Of a stretch of 64,000 nucleotides of DNA, positions 39,279 to 50,780 are shown piece after piece. How positions within the stretch are numbered: position 1 is the first letter of the stretch; every line of letters begins with the position of its first letter. Below the pieces are notes generated by a model that saw only the letters and a list, made by a program, of their open reading frames with translations, was not told the DNA's origin and did no database searches. This DNA is from Hydractinia symbiolongicarpus (lineage: Eukaryota > Cnidaria > Hydrozoa > Anthoathecata > Hydractiniidae): NCBI RefSeq assembly GCF_029227915.1, contig NC_079879.1, positions 13,082,001 through 13,146,000 of the forward strand. Reading direction: 5' to 3'. The translations under genes were made by a program, and so were the position numbers.

Positions 39279-41539
39279 AGATTGTTATCTATATAGAAAG
39301 TGAGTAAAAATTCAAAAAAGCACAGCGGAAACAAATATGGCAACCTCCCATTTCGGCGATTTAATTTGCTACGGCACGCCTTTCAGATGGGCAAAGAGTA
39401 AGACGGAAGTTAAAAATTTCTCTTGCTTAGATATATTATGATTATGATCTAAGGATCTCAAAATTTAAAGAAAAAAAACGTGCCGCGACATCGTGATTGT
39501 TGTTTATTGTTTCCATAGCAAGTGGATACGACTTGACGGACGTGTGACGTAGGCAATAATTCCGAGGTGGCACGTCATATATTTTAATATAAAACCTTAA
39601 TATATCAAATATTAACTTATTTATTATTTTTATAGGAATTTATAGTGTACATTCACACGCGGTATAAATATTCAAAAATGTACAGCTTTTTTTCTTATTT
39701 TTAATTTTTTTAGCACGGTTGATAAAGGAACCTATTTTTATATATGATTCTGGCTTAGGTTAATTTGAAAATCAGAATTTTGATGTGGTGTCCTTTAAGT
39801 TAAAAGTCTCTCCCTCATGCCATCAATTTTTATCTCTTCGCCCCCACACCCCCTCTCCTACAAAAGAAAACCGTGATCCCTTGTTAGTGTATAGTTCTCC
39901 CCCCACTCATTTCCTTCTTCATAAGAGGACACCAAGTCAAATTTCAAATGTAAAAATTCTGTAATGCTCCAACGGCTACTTTGGCACGTCGTCTAATCAA
40001 GTATAACTATTTTCTGGAAAAGGTTCACGTAAATATATTATTTGGAAGGTTAATCTTGTAAAAACTGAGAAAGTGAATATTGTAAATATTAAGCACAAGA
40101 TAGAATAACATAAACTGAGTTTTATCGGTGATAGATAAAGTATTTGTCTTTTTTTTATTTTTATTTGCAAATTTAGATTAGACCTATTCATAGTATCTGT
40201 GCAAATGACTACCCAGTTGAAATTTCTTTCCATACCACCTCCACAAGAGCATAACCGCCGTAATACAAGAATTATCTGCTATACCAGAACAGCTGATTAG
40301 TATTTAGCAACATGCACTTTCTTCCTATCTTGAACACCTTAATCTAAATTTCCCGTACCTCAGAGACGCACTTTGGTTCAATTTTGTCTCTTTTAAGATA
40401 ATTTACTCTTTTTATCTCGAACTAAACCCAACCCGAACAAATTTTCAGGTCTCTTGTGAGTTCGAGATAGAGAAAGACAAACACCTAGTTTAAGCCCTTT
40501 TCAAAATGAAATTTATTGGAGTTTTTAGCGATTCTAAACAATATTTTAAAACAAATTTAAGAAGATCTTCCAGGGTTTGTTGCTAGGATACCATAGCTTA
40601 TTGTGATTAATTTAATGGCAAAAATCACTGGAGACGAGGCTTGACATTTAGTCTCGACTCTAGTCTAGGGTATTTATGCAGTTTAAGTAAAATAGGATTC
40701 GAAGTGAAACGTCTCCGAACAATCTGCAAAAATAAATACGCATCAGATCTTTTAGCTTAGCTGATATTTGTGGAAGAAAAATGAAATCAGGGTCAGGCAA
40801 AATCAACAACGATTTAACTTTAGATTCTGTTCACTGCAACTTGTTGCCAAGCTCTTGCATTTTTAACATTGACACGAGCAAGGTGAAAATGTAAAAGCAT
40901 GTGACCTCTGGAATAAAATTTGTATAGTTTCGTTCACTGTTTTTTACAAATACAATTCATCTGCGGAGAAGATACCAAAACCGCGAGAAGGAGAGCTTAA
41001 AAACAATGGCGGTTATTACGTATTTAGCTACGAAGTTTTGTCTATGTTTAAACTCAAATTCGCTTTGATGTGAAAGCTTGTTTGTAAGCAAGTGATAAAC
41101 AACTTTGTTCAGCTTACTTCCAGCTGCGCGCATCAACACAATAAGCAAATCAATAAAAAACTGGTACCTTTGTTAAGTTAAATTTCGCTTTTTATTGCAT
41201 GGTTTTTGATCTTACCTTTACAGACGACTTGCAAATATTGATATTTAGAATATATATTTGGCAATACTTTGTAGCCACATAAGCGGACCCGATTCATGAA
41301 TTAAAAAGAGCTAAAGCTTACCTCCCACTCCCATATACGTTAATCTTAGAAGGTTCATAACATATTAGTATTGAACAAAAAAGTCTGTGCTTTAAAAATA
41401 CGTATTGTAAAAACCAGAAAATTAACATTAAAGATTATGTTTTTCCCCATTTCAGTTACTTCTCTTCCTCCATATTAATTTGTTTACCATAAAAATTATT
41501 TCGGATTTCATACGATTTTGACACCGTTCTCCGCCGGCA
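39279..41539. other. Brachyury 3' flank, intergenic
   Basis: No supported gene. AT-rich sequence with a C-rich patch at about 39840-39910. Confidence 0.5.
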
Positions 41540-41795
41540 CACAACGTTATATTAACGTTAGAGTAACGTTGTATTTAGGTTTTACGTTACGCATCGTTAC
41601 AGCAACGTTGGGCTAACATTCCCTTGGTAACGTTAAATTTATAACCTTATGACAACGTTAGCAAAATGTTGCATAAAAAAACATATTTCAAGTTTTTTTG
41701 TGTAACGTTTGTGTAACGTTAAGCTAGCATTATCACAATAACGTTAACTTTACAACGTTGCGACAACGTTAGGGCAATGTTAAATTTTCGTGGGA
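41540..41795. repeat. AACGTT-rich periodic cluster
   Basis: At least eleven exact AACGTT palindromes occur in about 230 bp, several spaced exactly 11 bp apart (41543/41554/41565; 41704/41715; 41753/41764), with further degenerate copies (AACATT, AATGTT). The motif is self-complementary, so the block looks alike on both strands. It has no ORF. It could be a terminal or internal array of a non-autonomous transposon, or a protein-binding array. Confidence 0.8.
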
Positions 41796-42456
41796 TAGAA
41801 ATATCGCGGTTTCGCAAATTTTTTAAAAAATCGCAAAGTTGATTTGATGTCTTGGACGATTGAGAATGACAATCGAATGTCATTTTTTATATATTTTTCT
41901 AATCGTGCGTAAATTATTTAAAATCTTTGTGGGTAGATGGGTAGAGAATTTCAAAGATATACAAAAATTTCATTTTTGGTGAAATTAATCTGATGTCAAA
42001 TGTGTTTTAAAGAATGCAATAACTGTAAATTAACACAAGAAGAGATTAAGACAGAAACAAAAAGTATTTTTCATTAATCAGAATTGGAAAAATTAATCAA
42101 AGGAAGATTCGATGTTATATCCTTATAGTAAAGTACAAGTAGAGCTGTGCAAATCTGGAAACAGTTTCCTGATGATGGTAAAAATGCTATCAGCACATGC
42201 ATACCATACCAGTTGATAGCCGACAAATGGAACACCAACCACTGCTGCCTACAACTATGCCTATATGTCCCCTACAACTACAAGTATAAAAACTTAACCG
42301 TAAAATTATTGCACCATACGTTTTTTATAAGATACTGCAAGCGGTCAACTAGTAAGATTTTTGAACCCTATTTGGTCCGGGTTTTTCAAACAATTTTTAG
42401 ACCGTATATTGGTTTTTAAAAAAACATTCGAATTTAAAATTTTTGCAATGTAAACA

Positions 42457-42920
42457 TTGGACACGTGTTCTAATTCTTTCCCACAAACGAGTGAAAACAA
42501 CATGGAAGATCTATCATATGATACGCCAATCTCAATCATTTGTGAAGTAGAAATGGAAATGAAGTCATTTGTGATGGGTTTTCACGAATACAGAGTGATT
42601 TGGACACCAAAGGAAAATGATGTGTTACATGCCTACATGGAACCAGGAAACAAAAAGGACAGCTATGCTGTTGTTGTTGCTGTTTACGGAGAGAAAAATG
42701 CGATAGTTGGTCACTTAATGAAAGCCAAAAGTGGAAGATTCGCAAAAACAATTTTTTATTTTTTACAATCCAATGAACACCATGGATGTACAGTCGCGTT
42801 ACTGGAAAAGCAGTCAACCAAGGAGACACGAAAGGCATGAAAGTCTCATGTATCTTAATGTTTAAAGGACAGCGAGAATATGTAGATGTATTAAACAAAG
42901 AACTTAAGAATTATAGTTAA
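42457..42920 (+). pseudogene. HIRAN-like domain protein, frameshifted
   Basis: The frame from 42457 encodes MEMKSFVMGFHEYRVIW, then NDVLHAYMEPGNKKDSYAV, AIVGHLMKAKSGRFAKTIFY and FLQSNEHHGCTVA, matching the HIRAN fold (FVxGF.Y......L...REP.N..D.YAV.V......VGHL...). This type is common as short uncharacterised proteins in cnidarians. Around 42800 the frame breaks, and the continuation in another frame reads GKAVNQGDTKGMKVSCILMF and VDVLNKELKNYS, ending at a TAA (42918-42920). HIRAN domains bind single-stranded DNA 3' ends in SNF2/HLTF-type proteins; the role of the stand-alone forms is unknown. It converges on the pogo fragment at 42921-46593. Confidence 0.6.
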
Positions 42921-45900
42921 AGTACCTGATATTGTTTTGAAGGGTTTTCTTTTCTTCCAGCGATCGAGCCAGCCATCTGATGCACTAAAGTCTGTCAATC
43001 CTAGCTCTTTCGCAAAACAAATAGCTTTGGTTTTCAAAACCGAGGCAGACACAGGAATGTTCTGATCCCTTGCATTTACCAGCCATTTGTAGCAAGCGTC
43101 ATCAAGGTGATCGTATGTTGACGATTCAAATCTATGCCTCTTCTTTGTTGACGAATTCGAATCAACAGCTTCATAAATCTTTTTCTTCTGTTTAACCCAG
43201 TTTGAAACAGTTTGAGTATAACATACTTTTTGGTTATCGGTGTAGATTTCAGCTTCCTTTTTTGACCTAGCTGGGGCATGACTGCACACGTGAAGAAACA
43301 ACCAATGTGTAGAATAGATTTGTTGACAAGTTTTTGATTAAAATCAATGCAATGTCTTCTGTTTTTGTTTTGATTGTTGTAAATAAACAACAAATATATT
43401 TAACTAAATAATTTTTTTACAATACAACACTCATACCCCCATTGATGCTAAATATCAGAGGTGTAAACGTCCCATGTTCGACGTCTATGATGCGTCTGTT
43501 ATAAGATCTTTTTTTCTCTTTTTCTTGAGAAGTCAATAATGATGACATTGTTTGGCGTCGATAACTTGGAGCAATGGGATTAAAAATCCTTACATCTAAA
43601 AATGCTCGTTGTCCTCTCTGCCAAAAACTTCTTATACTTATGTCAGCTCTTGCTTCTGCGTCTGTAACTGCAGAACGGGGAAAATCAGTTGCTTCAGTGG
43701 TCAGGGGAATCAGGGGAGGTTCACAGCGTATGTCCCTGCATACCTCCTGCAATAAGGTAACCATCAGATCGCGCAGTTCGTTGTGTCGAATATTCACGAA
43801 ACCACCAACATGACATGACAATGCATGCTCAATAGAATTTTGTTTGCCACAAGCACAAACTAGTGGCAATCCTTTAATGCTCCATCCGTAACGTAAAGAA
43901 ATACTGTCAAGAAATTCACGCTTATTCAGGCAAAATCCATGGTCTTTTAATGGTAGAGTTGTTAACCAACTAGAAGCACCAGTCGACCTTGCAATTTCGT
44001 TTAATTTTGCTTCATCTTCGGATAATCGTGTCTTCACATCTTTTAACTTGTTTAAATAGAATACATTTCTTTCCCTGGAAACCTTTGACTTAATTTGTTT
44101 GCTCGTCAAAGCACTTGTTGTCACCATCAAGTTTTGATGCTTTATCTCTTTCGTGAGTTCGTTGGTGACAAGTTTTGAAAATTCATATTCCATTTTCGAG
44201 ATCTCAACAACATTTATCAAACCAAGGCCTCCCATTTTCACCGGAAGGGCCAACAATACTCTCTCGTCATCGCTACATGCCCTTCCATCACATAAGGATG
44301 GGATCAATTTTGTGCGAATTGCATTTTCTACTGGTTGCAACAACTCCGAAATACCAGGTATTGTACGAATATAATTGTTAAATTTATGCCTGTATCCAGA
44401 TATAAAGGCAGAATAAGCAGCTTGAGGTTGAACTTCTGCAATTGCTGATTAACTCAGCAGTTCGTTCACCCATGTATTGACCAAGTCTTCTACGTAACGT
44501 TTCTTGTATTTAAGGGAACCAATTGAGGCGCCTAGATGTTTTCTTCCTTCCGATGTTATGTTGATGTTAAAGCTTTTGAATACCTCACTAGCCAGCTCCT
44601 CCTTGTCAGCTTTAACTATCAGCCATGATTTGGACGCTTCTGGATAGTAGCCAATTAACGGGCCCTTTTCGATAAGCATTTGCCACCAATTTTTTAAGCG
44701 GGCTAGCTCGCCCCCAGCACTGATATCATCAGCATAAGCTACATGTTTTACCTCGTGTATCATCAAAAGTTCTAGCAGTGGGCGAATACCAAGTGCATAT
44801 ATTGCCATCGCTGTAGGATCTCCCTGAGTGGTTCCCTCACAAGATGATATCTCCAGTCCACCAGTAACAAATAATCTTGCTTGAGTCTGATAGCAGTTGG
44901 TAACATAAATAGCTAGTTTCGGACAAATAATTTTCAGATTGTGCAATAAAACTCTTCTGTTCAAACTATTAAAAGCATTTGATGCGTCTACTAAAAGTAC
45001 ACCATCAGTTTCTTCATCTTCGAATATATCCTTCATTGCATGAACCGCTGCTTCGCACCCGGAGTCTTGTCCAGCACATAGTTGGAGATTTCCAGCTGCA
45101 TCGATAACGTCGTTTTTAACAAGACACATTATGGATTTGCCAATGATTCGTCTTAATACCTCCCCAATACCAATGGGGCGCACACCAGGTGATTTGTCTA
45201 AGGGTATGAGGCAACAAGCAGTATAGCATTCTAAAGAATTGTCTCTCTCACTGATTTCTTCCATACACAAGGTTCTAGTCATTTTAGCGATAGCATTGCA
45301 TAAATCTGTAGAGTATGAACCAAATGATTTCGACACCAATATTCTTCTCCACCAATCAGCGTCCAGATTTGATGGTCCAGCAGCACCTTTCGTTCTCAAG
45401 GCAACTTTTCGTATCGCATCACCGGTTAATTCATTAAATGCAGCACTATCAATCAATTCAACAGGTCCTTGAAGAAGAAATTCATCAAAACGTTCTTTCG
45501 CCGCAGGGTGTTTCATTTTCAAAATTTTTTCAGTATCATCATTAATTTGCAATATGCCCTGTTTTCCTTCACATGATAGTAGCTTCAATGCCGCGTTCAC
45601 TTTTCCTGAAAACATCAAATCTCTAAAAGACTTTGCTAGAGATTCTGTCGATCTTTGATTTCTGCCAGCTATTAGATTTTTTTGAATCGCTCTGGACTCT
45701 CTCACAAGTGCATCAAAATCGCCATCTATCCATGATTGCAAACGAATATTCAAGCAATTAGAGTGTTCTTTTGATTTTGATGACCTGCTTGGTTTCTGTA
45801 AAAGAAGGGAAGGCATGACCATCAGCGCTTTAATAGCCACATTCCGTAATGCGCTGTTGTTGTTCCATGAGTCGATAAGTCTCGTGCATTCAGCAATGAA

Positions 45901-46593
45901 TTTCTTTCCAGCAGAGCCGCTCGGCAAAATAAACATATTTTGTCTCCATTTGACCACTTCATCGTACGTAGCATTTAGGATAACTGTCAAATCATGGATC
46001 GTATGATGACCCCAAATTCCTTTAAAACGTAAAGATGATGGCACTGCTTTCGTCAAATCATCACCGTTGTAAAGCGCTGTAGTGGCTTCACTGTCGTTTC
46101 GTTATCTTCCAAATTCTGTTTTAAATTAAAAACAGTGCAACTTCTCTGGTGGTTTTTAAGTCCAGACACGCTCTTTAATATTCGTCCACAACTATTACAG
46201 GTCCTATTAAAGATGCCTATATTAACTGCCGACTTCTGAATCTTTTCTGCATTATTGTTCGTATCTTTAAAAATAATATTCGTAGCCATTGTCTCAGTGT
46301 CATGAACGGAGGTGTTGTTAGAAGAATATTCCTCGACTGAGACGTTTGAGGTGTCTTCTGTTTTAAGAAAAAAATATGAAGTCATTCCATTGCATGTCCC
46401 ACTTATCCGAAGTTTTTGCCTCAAGGGACCGAGAAAAGGTGTACTACATAGCGGGCGTCCTAGTTATCCGGGGTCCCAGTTATGCGAGGTTTTTTTGCTT
46501 GAATAGGGTAAGCAAGTTCAAGGGACCGAGAAAAAGTGTACTACATAGCGGGCGTCCTAGTTATCCGGTGTATCACTTATCGAGAGTATACTG
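42921..46593 (-). mobile_element. truncated pogo/Tigger transposon, interrupted by a retroelement
   Basis: The 5' end on the minus strand is CAGTATACTCTCGATAAGTG at 46593, next to TA, which is a pogo-type terminus. The subterminal region contains a near-exact direct duplication of about 49 bp at 46423-46471 and 46523-46571. The transposase N-terminus is at about 43281-42945. It starts MPQLGQKRKLK and continues after a frameshift into KKEAEIYTDNQKVCYTQT, WVKQKKKIYEAV, YDHLDDACYKWLVNARDQN, LKTKAICFAKELG and FSASDGWLDRWKKRK, the paired CENP-B-type helix-turn-helix of Tigger transposases. The DDE catalytic domain and the other terminus are missing. The leader is split by the element at 43366-46352. 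Confidence 0.7.
43366..46352 (-). mobile_element. non-LTR-like retroelement: zinc finger - reverse transcriptase - CCHC - nuclease-like, with 13-bp TSD
   Basis: The 2,987-bp element is bounded by identical 13-bp direct repeats (TGTCTTCTGTTTT on plus) at 43353-43365 and 46353-46365. Coding on minus proceeds in order. A finger, CNSCGRILKSVSGLKNHQRSC-like (about 46200), is followed by one frameshift near 46050. The RT frame (46056-44449) has VRPIGIGEVLRRIIGK, GVLLVDASNAFNSLNRRVLL, SSCEGTTQGDPTAMAIYAL and HVAYADDISAGG (catalytic ADD). One in-frame TAA sits at 44449. The last frame runs to 43417 with LALPVKMGGLGL, a Cys-His cluster CACGKQNSIEHALSC and the nuclease-like ARADISIRSFWQRGQRAFLD VRIFNP, then GTFTPLIFSINGGM. 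Only one frameshift and one stop separate it from an intact frame, so it is fairly young. The layout resembles R2/NeSL-type elements, but the family is not one I can name. Confidence 0.75.
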
Positions 46594-48872
46594 TAAAAGA
46601 TTTTACATTTTTTTAATTCAAGTCAGTTTCTTATAAGGTGGTTTCTTATAAGGAAACGTGTATAACAAAAGTTTTTTAAATTATCGAAGTAACCCTTATT
46701 CAACAGGCACATTAAAAGTTGTTGCCTACGGCCAAATACAAAACGCAATTACCACAATTTTTACAAAAGGTAAACATGAGAAAAACAGAGAAAGAAACCA
46801 AAATTCTAGTAAGGAAAAATCTTTGATAAAGAAAAACAAAGTGATTAATAAACATGAATTATAACGTTATTAACGAGAAAGGAATAGGTTGGTGATAAAC
46901 GAAGATTTTAGTGTCATAACAAGGTGGCATAGTATTGAAATGTTAGATAGAAACAGTATGAAATTTAATCGATCTTATTCTCATGGAAATTATCGTTTTT
47001 GCTACGTAACTGGCGCGAAAGAAGTAGATTGTGGGTAACCTCGTTTACCTATGATTTTCTTTCAAGACGGGTCCATAATAGACGTGGAAGTCCCCTTCGG
47101 ACGAGATTGAGATTGTAAGAGGTAGAAGTCATTGCAACAGCAACAACAACAAATGATTCACGTCACACTCTTCGAAAATGATACTAATTTCCTCATTCTT
47201 TCCTCACGACTTTACGTAATATTTCAGCGACCACAGTAAAAACGTAAACAAGCAACTTCGTTCCTATGGCATGTTAGGGGTATCTATGTATCTATATTAT
47301 ATCTGTACTATGCAACAACTAACTGATTTTAATATAGAGAGTTGCTTTTGTTCCTTTTTAGTTCCTAGGGCCTGTTAGGTTTTTCTATCGAATGATTGTT
47401 TATATTTCCCTGAACATTAAAGGCAAAGCACAGACTACTCAGTTTACAAATATACGACACGTGCTGTTCATGTAGTGCAAAATCAAGCTCCTCCGCAGCG
47501 TTTAGAATTTAAAACCATACTCTCCACCATGGTACTAAAAGATTGTATTTCCACAACAGAGCCATGCTCCTCATGCTCCTCATGATCATAAGAAACAATT
47601 GGCAATTTCAAACCAAATGAATCTTTAAGGTTTCTCGAAATAACGTACACTTTTGTTAATAATTTGTACAATAATTTATTTCCACGAAAATCACCGCTAC
47701 ACAAAAATAAATTCGTCAAAGAAATATTAAAAAAAAACTTGGAATAAACAAGAAGAGGAAAGCGAGGCTTCGAAGTTCTAGATAAAAAAAAAATTCTAGT
47801 CGAGACAAATTCTCCTACGAGTTTTGATATTTTATTGGGACAAGTTTGCAAATAGGACTCACTTCAAATTCAACACTTCTCGATGAAGTTTTTTCACTTC
47901 TAATTATATGCCAGCATATAATATTTACAAGAACTGGTCGACTCTGGCCAAAAATCATGACCAACAAATGGAACTAAAGACTTCTATTGCAATATACAAA
48001 ACCGTTTTTGACAAATTTTTTACATTGCAAAAAGCCTTATTGCACAAAGTAATTTTACTTTCAACGAAGAATTAAGTTTGGCGATGGACTATAAAAGAAT
48101 TTTTGACGTGGATTAAATTTGACGAATTAAAAATGTTGGCAAATTTGGCGCGGATTAGTTTGGACGGTGATAAACAAGGTAGATATTGAATTGAAAAAAA
48201 AAATCGAGTTCTGAAGCGATGACATTGTCGAAAGCGTTGTGCTTAGGAGTTTTTTTCGTTTTTCAAAGAAATCAAATCGAGGAGTTTTAATTAAGTATGG
48301 ATTTAACTTGTCGAATGGTAAAATATTTTTTGTTTTTGTTTGACTGATCTTCGTAGGAACACTAAATTAAAATTAATTTATAATTATTTATTACATAAAA
48401 ATCGTTTTTTATTTAATTACGTAAAATATTGTTAATGCGGTAGGCACTTAGAGAACGCAAAAGTCTTGATAAGAATTTATAAGTCATCAACAGAACCACA
48501 ACACAATGAAAGAAGCCATTGAAACACAAGGGTCGGCTGTGACCTCTAACAATGGGTTATTAATGACATCAAACCCATTACTGGCATTCCACGTTTTATT
48601 CATGCGACTGCCTATTGTATTTTTTTTCAAACAAAAAAGAAATAAAAAAATATTAAATACAAAAGAACTAGGCAGAAAAAATAATAGAAACCATAAATTT
48701 TTATATAAATAAACTACAAAACACACATTTCAATATAAATTATAAACGAAAAATATCTACAAAATACAATCAAATATAAAAAATAAATGAAAATTATAAA
48801 AAACTAAAGAAGAAAAACTAACTAAAAATAATATTTTAAGTAGACAGAAGTTCTGTTGACATATGATATCGC
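46594..48872. other. intergenic, no gene recognised
   Basis: AT-rich sequence downstream of the pogo terminus and of the kelch gene's 3' end. A 122-codon open frame at 47483-47851 (minus) has no recognisable content and I do not call it. CCTCGT and GGACGAG motifs near 47038-47106 resemble the ends of the small elements at 13 kb. Confidence 0.45.
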
Positions 48873-50780
48873 TCACTCCGATAAGGATGTAGTCATCCCT
48901 TGAAGGACTGCTAGCCTTAGTTGAATCGTACAGCACTGAAAGGCTCCTGTTGATATCGGCAACGATGCAATTTTTGTCCAGCGATCTTTCATTGTGTCAT
49001 ATGTTTCAGCTGTGTTAACACAATCTCCCTCTCTGGTGATTCCACCAATAACAAAGAATTTATTTTCACTAACAGCAATGCCACTCATGGATCTTGGAAT
49101 GCCAAGATAAGGTGTAGAGCTCCATTCTCGGGTAATGGTATTATAAACATCCATGCCCTTACTGATCCCTAAAAGCTCACCCTGGCCACCAACCAAATAA
49201 ATTTTTTGGTTCATGTAGACCGCTGAAGCATGAGCACGTTTTGACAACATTTCAAGACCATAAGTCCATGTATTCGACTCTCGTTGAAACACTTCAACAG
49301 TGTTCAGGTATTCCCATGACGCATTTAGACCGGATCCACTTTTACGCATTCCTCCAAGAGCGTACATAAATTTTTCATCGCAGACAATAGATGTGGCACC
49401 ACGTGGGCAATTTAAGTTGGCAACACGTTGCCACACATTGTTACGTGCACTATATCTTAGTACTATGTCAATAGAGCCAACGCTTGCTAATCCACCTACA
49501 ACATAAATTTGACCTCCAAACACACAAACACCAAGACCTGCTACTTGGTATGGCAGGGATGCAACAGCTTGCCATTTATTACCAGATGGGTCAAATCGAA
49601 AAACAGAAGATAATAATTGAGTTGATTCATCTCTTCCGCCTAAAACGTAAACAAAACCATCACAGGACACAACAGAATGACTGTATCTAGCTTTGGGAAG
49701 TGGTGTTAAAGGAAACCATTTAAAACTTGATGTAAGGTATGCGAAAACATCCTTCGTTGGCTTGTCCTCTTGCCATCCTCCAACACACAGTACACTCCAA
49801 ACAACACCCATAAACTTTCGTGGTCGTGTTAATTTACTATCCACTAATGAACGATCTGCATTAGGTAAATGATAATTTTTTCCTTCTGTTATAATTTCAT
49901 AACACAATTTATTGTTTCGTATTAACTGTTCTTTTTCAACAACTTCTGCCAAAAAAGAAGGTGACATCAATGGTAAACGTATTTCTTGAAGTAGATCAGG
50001 TAACTGCTTTTCTTTATCGGTTCTATCACCATAATCTGATTTAACCCATAACATCACTGCTTCAAAAACTTCTTCTTCTTTCATAACACGGATATCTTCG
50101 CTTTGTACTAGTTGATGCATCATTTCGAAAGTTAACTTTTTGAATCCATCAGTTTTTGATACGATAACAAAGTTATCACTAATAATTTTTTCTGCCGATT
50201 GAACCAATGTTCCACAGTTATGTTTATCAGCCAACAACAAAATTTCAACCGCACTGGCTGGACTTAGTTTTTGTTCTAAATAAGCTATTGCCATGTCTTT
50301 TAAACTTTGAAGCTGAAGAAAATTTGCCGTAGCAACAAGTTGTCGCACATTGCCATCATGTATACAAACTTCACCAGTGTAAGAAAAGTGTAAAATATCA
50401 TCCATGATTTGTCCAGTAAGATTTCTCAATGTTATTCTGTTGTCATCAGGTTCAGTTAACCGTGAAAATATATTTTTAAAAAAAGGACTAATTGCAGAAA
50501 GGACATTCTTATGGACTGGTAAGTCTCTGTCATCAACTACTATTACTGCATCACACAACACCCCTTCTTTACGAAAACATTCCATTTGTTTCATCAAATT
50601 GCTACAATAATTTTCTAATACTTCGATAGCAATAACATCGTTCCATCCTTCATCATCTTCCTCTTCTCCCAGAGCGTCACTCTTAACTTTCTGTCCATTT
50701 GGCTTGACAAAATCTTTTTCTGCCTCTACCCCGAGAACATCATCCCACTCATCAAGATCCAAGTCGCTTTCCGTCGCCAT
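48873..50780 (-). CDS. BTB-BACK-kelch (KLHL) protein, intronless, 635 aa
   Basis: A single open frame from the ATG at 50778-50780 to the stop at 48873. Residues 1-50 are acidic, with two similar Trp-containing motifs (LDEWDDVLGVE and DEGWNDVIAIEV). BTB/POZ lies at about 52-168 (EGVLCDAVIVVDDRDLPVHK, LSAISPFFKNIF, YTGEVCIHDGNV, ANFLQLQSLKD). BACK lies at about 173-280 (AVEILLLADKHNCGTLVQSA, NKLCYEII just after). Six kelch blades with Gly-Gly follow at about 320-620 (VLCVGGW, VYVLGGR, IYVVGGL, MYALGGM, IYLVGGQ, FFVIGGI). KLHL proteins are Cullin-3 E3-ligase adaptors; the BTB binds Cul3 and the kelch propeller binds substrate. Length is normal for the family. The absence of introns in an intron-rich neighbourhood suggests a retrogene origin or an ancient single-exon member. 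The exact KLHL subgroup is not assigned. Confidence 0.95.
   Translation of the reverse strand: MATESDLDLDEWDDVLGVEAEKDFVKPNGQKVKSDALGEEEDDEGWNDVIAIEVLENYCSNLMKQMECFRKEGVLCDAVIVVDDRDLPVHKNVLSAISPFFKNIFSRLTEPDDNRITLRNLTGQIMDDILHFSYTGEVCIHDGNVRQLVATANFLQLQSLKDMAIAYLEQKLSPASAVEILLLADKHNCGTLVQSAEKIISDNFVIVSKTDGFKKLTFEMMHQLVQSEDIRVMKEEEVFEAVMLWVKSDYGDRTDKEKQLPDLLQEIRLPLMSPSFLAEVVEKEQLIRNNKLCYEIITEGKNYHLPNADRSLVDSKLTRPRKFMGVVWSVLCVGGWQEDKPTKDVFAYLTSSFKWFPLTPLPKARYSHSVVSCDGFVYVLGGRDESTQLLSSVFRFDPSGNKWQAVASLPYQVAGLGVCVFGGQIYVVGGLASVGSIDIVLRYSARNNVWQRVANLNCPRGATSIVCDEKFMYALGGMRKSGSGLNASWEYLNTVEVFQRESNTWTYGLEMLSKRAHASAVYMNQKIYLVGGQGELLGISKGMDVYNTITREWSSTPYLGIPRSMSGIAVSENKFFVIGGITREGDCVNTAETYDTMKDRWTKIASLPISTGAFQCCTIQLRLAVLQGMTTSLSE

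Noticed and set aside
47483-47851. 122-codon minus-strand open frame
   Set aside because: No recognisable domain, no splice context and a low-complexity composition; likely chance.
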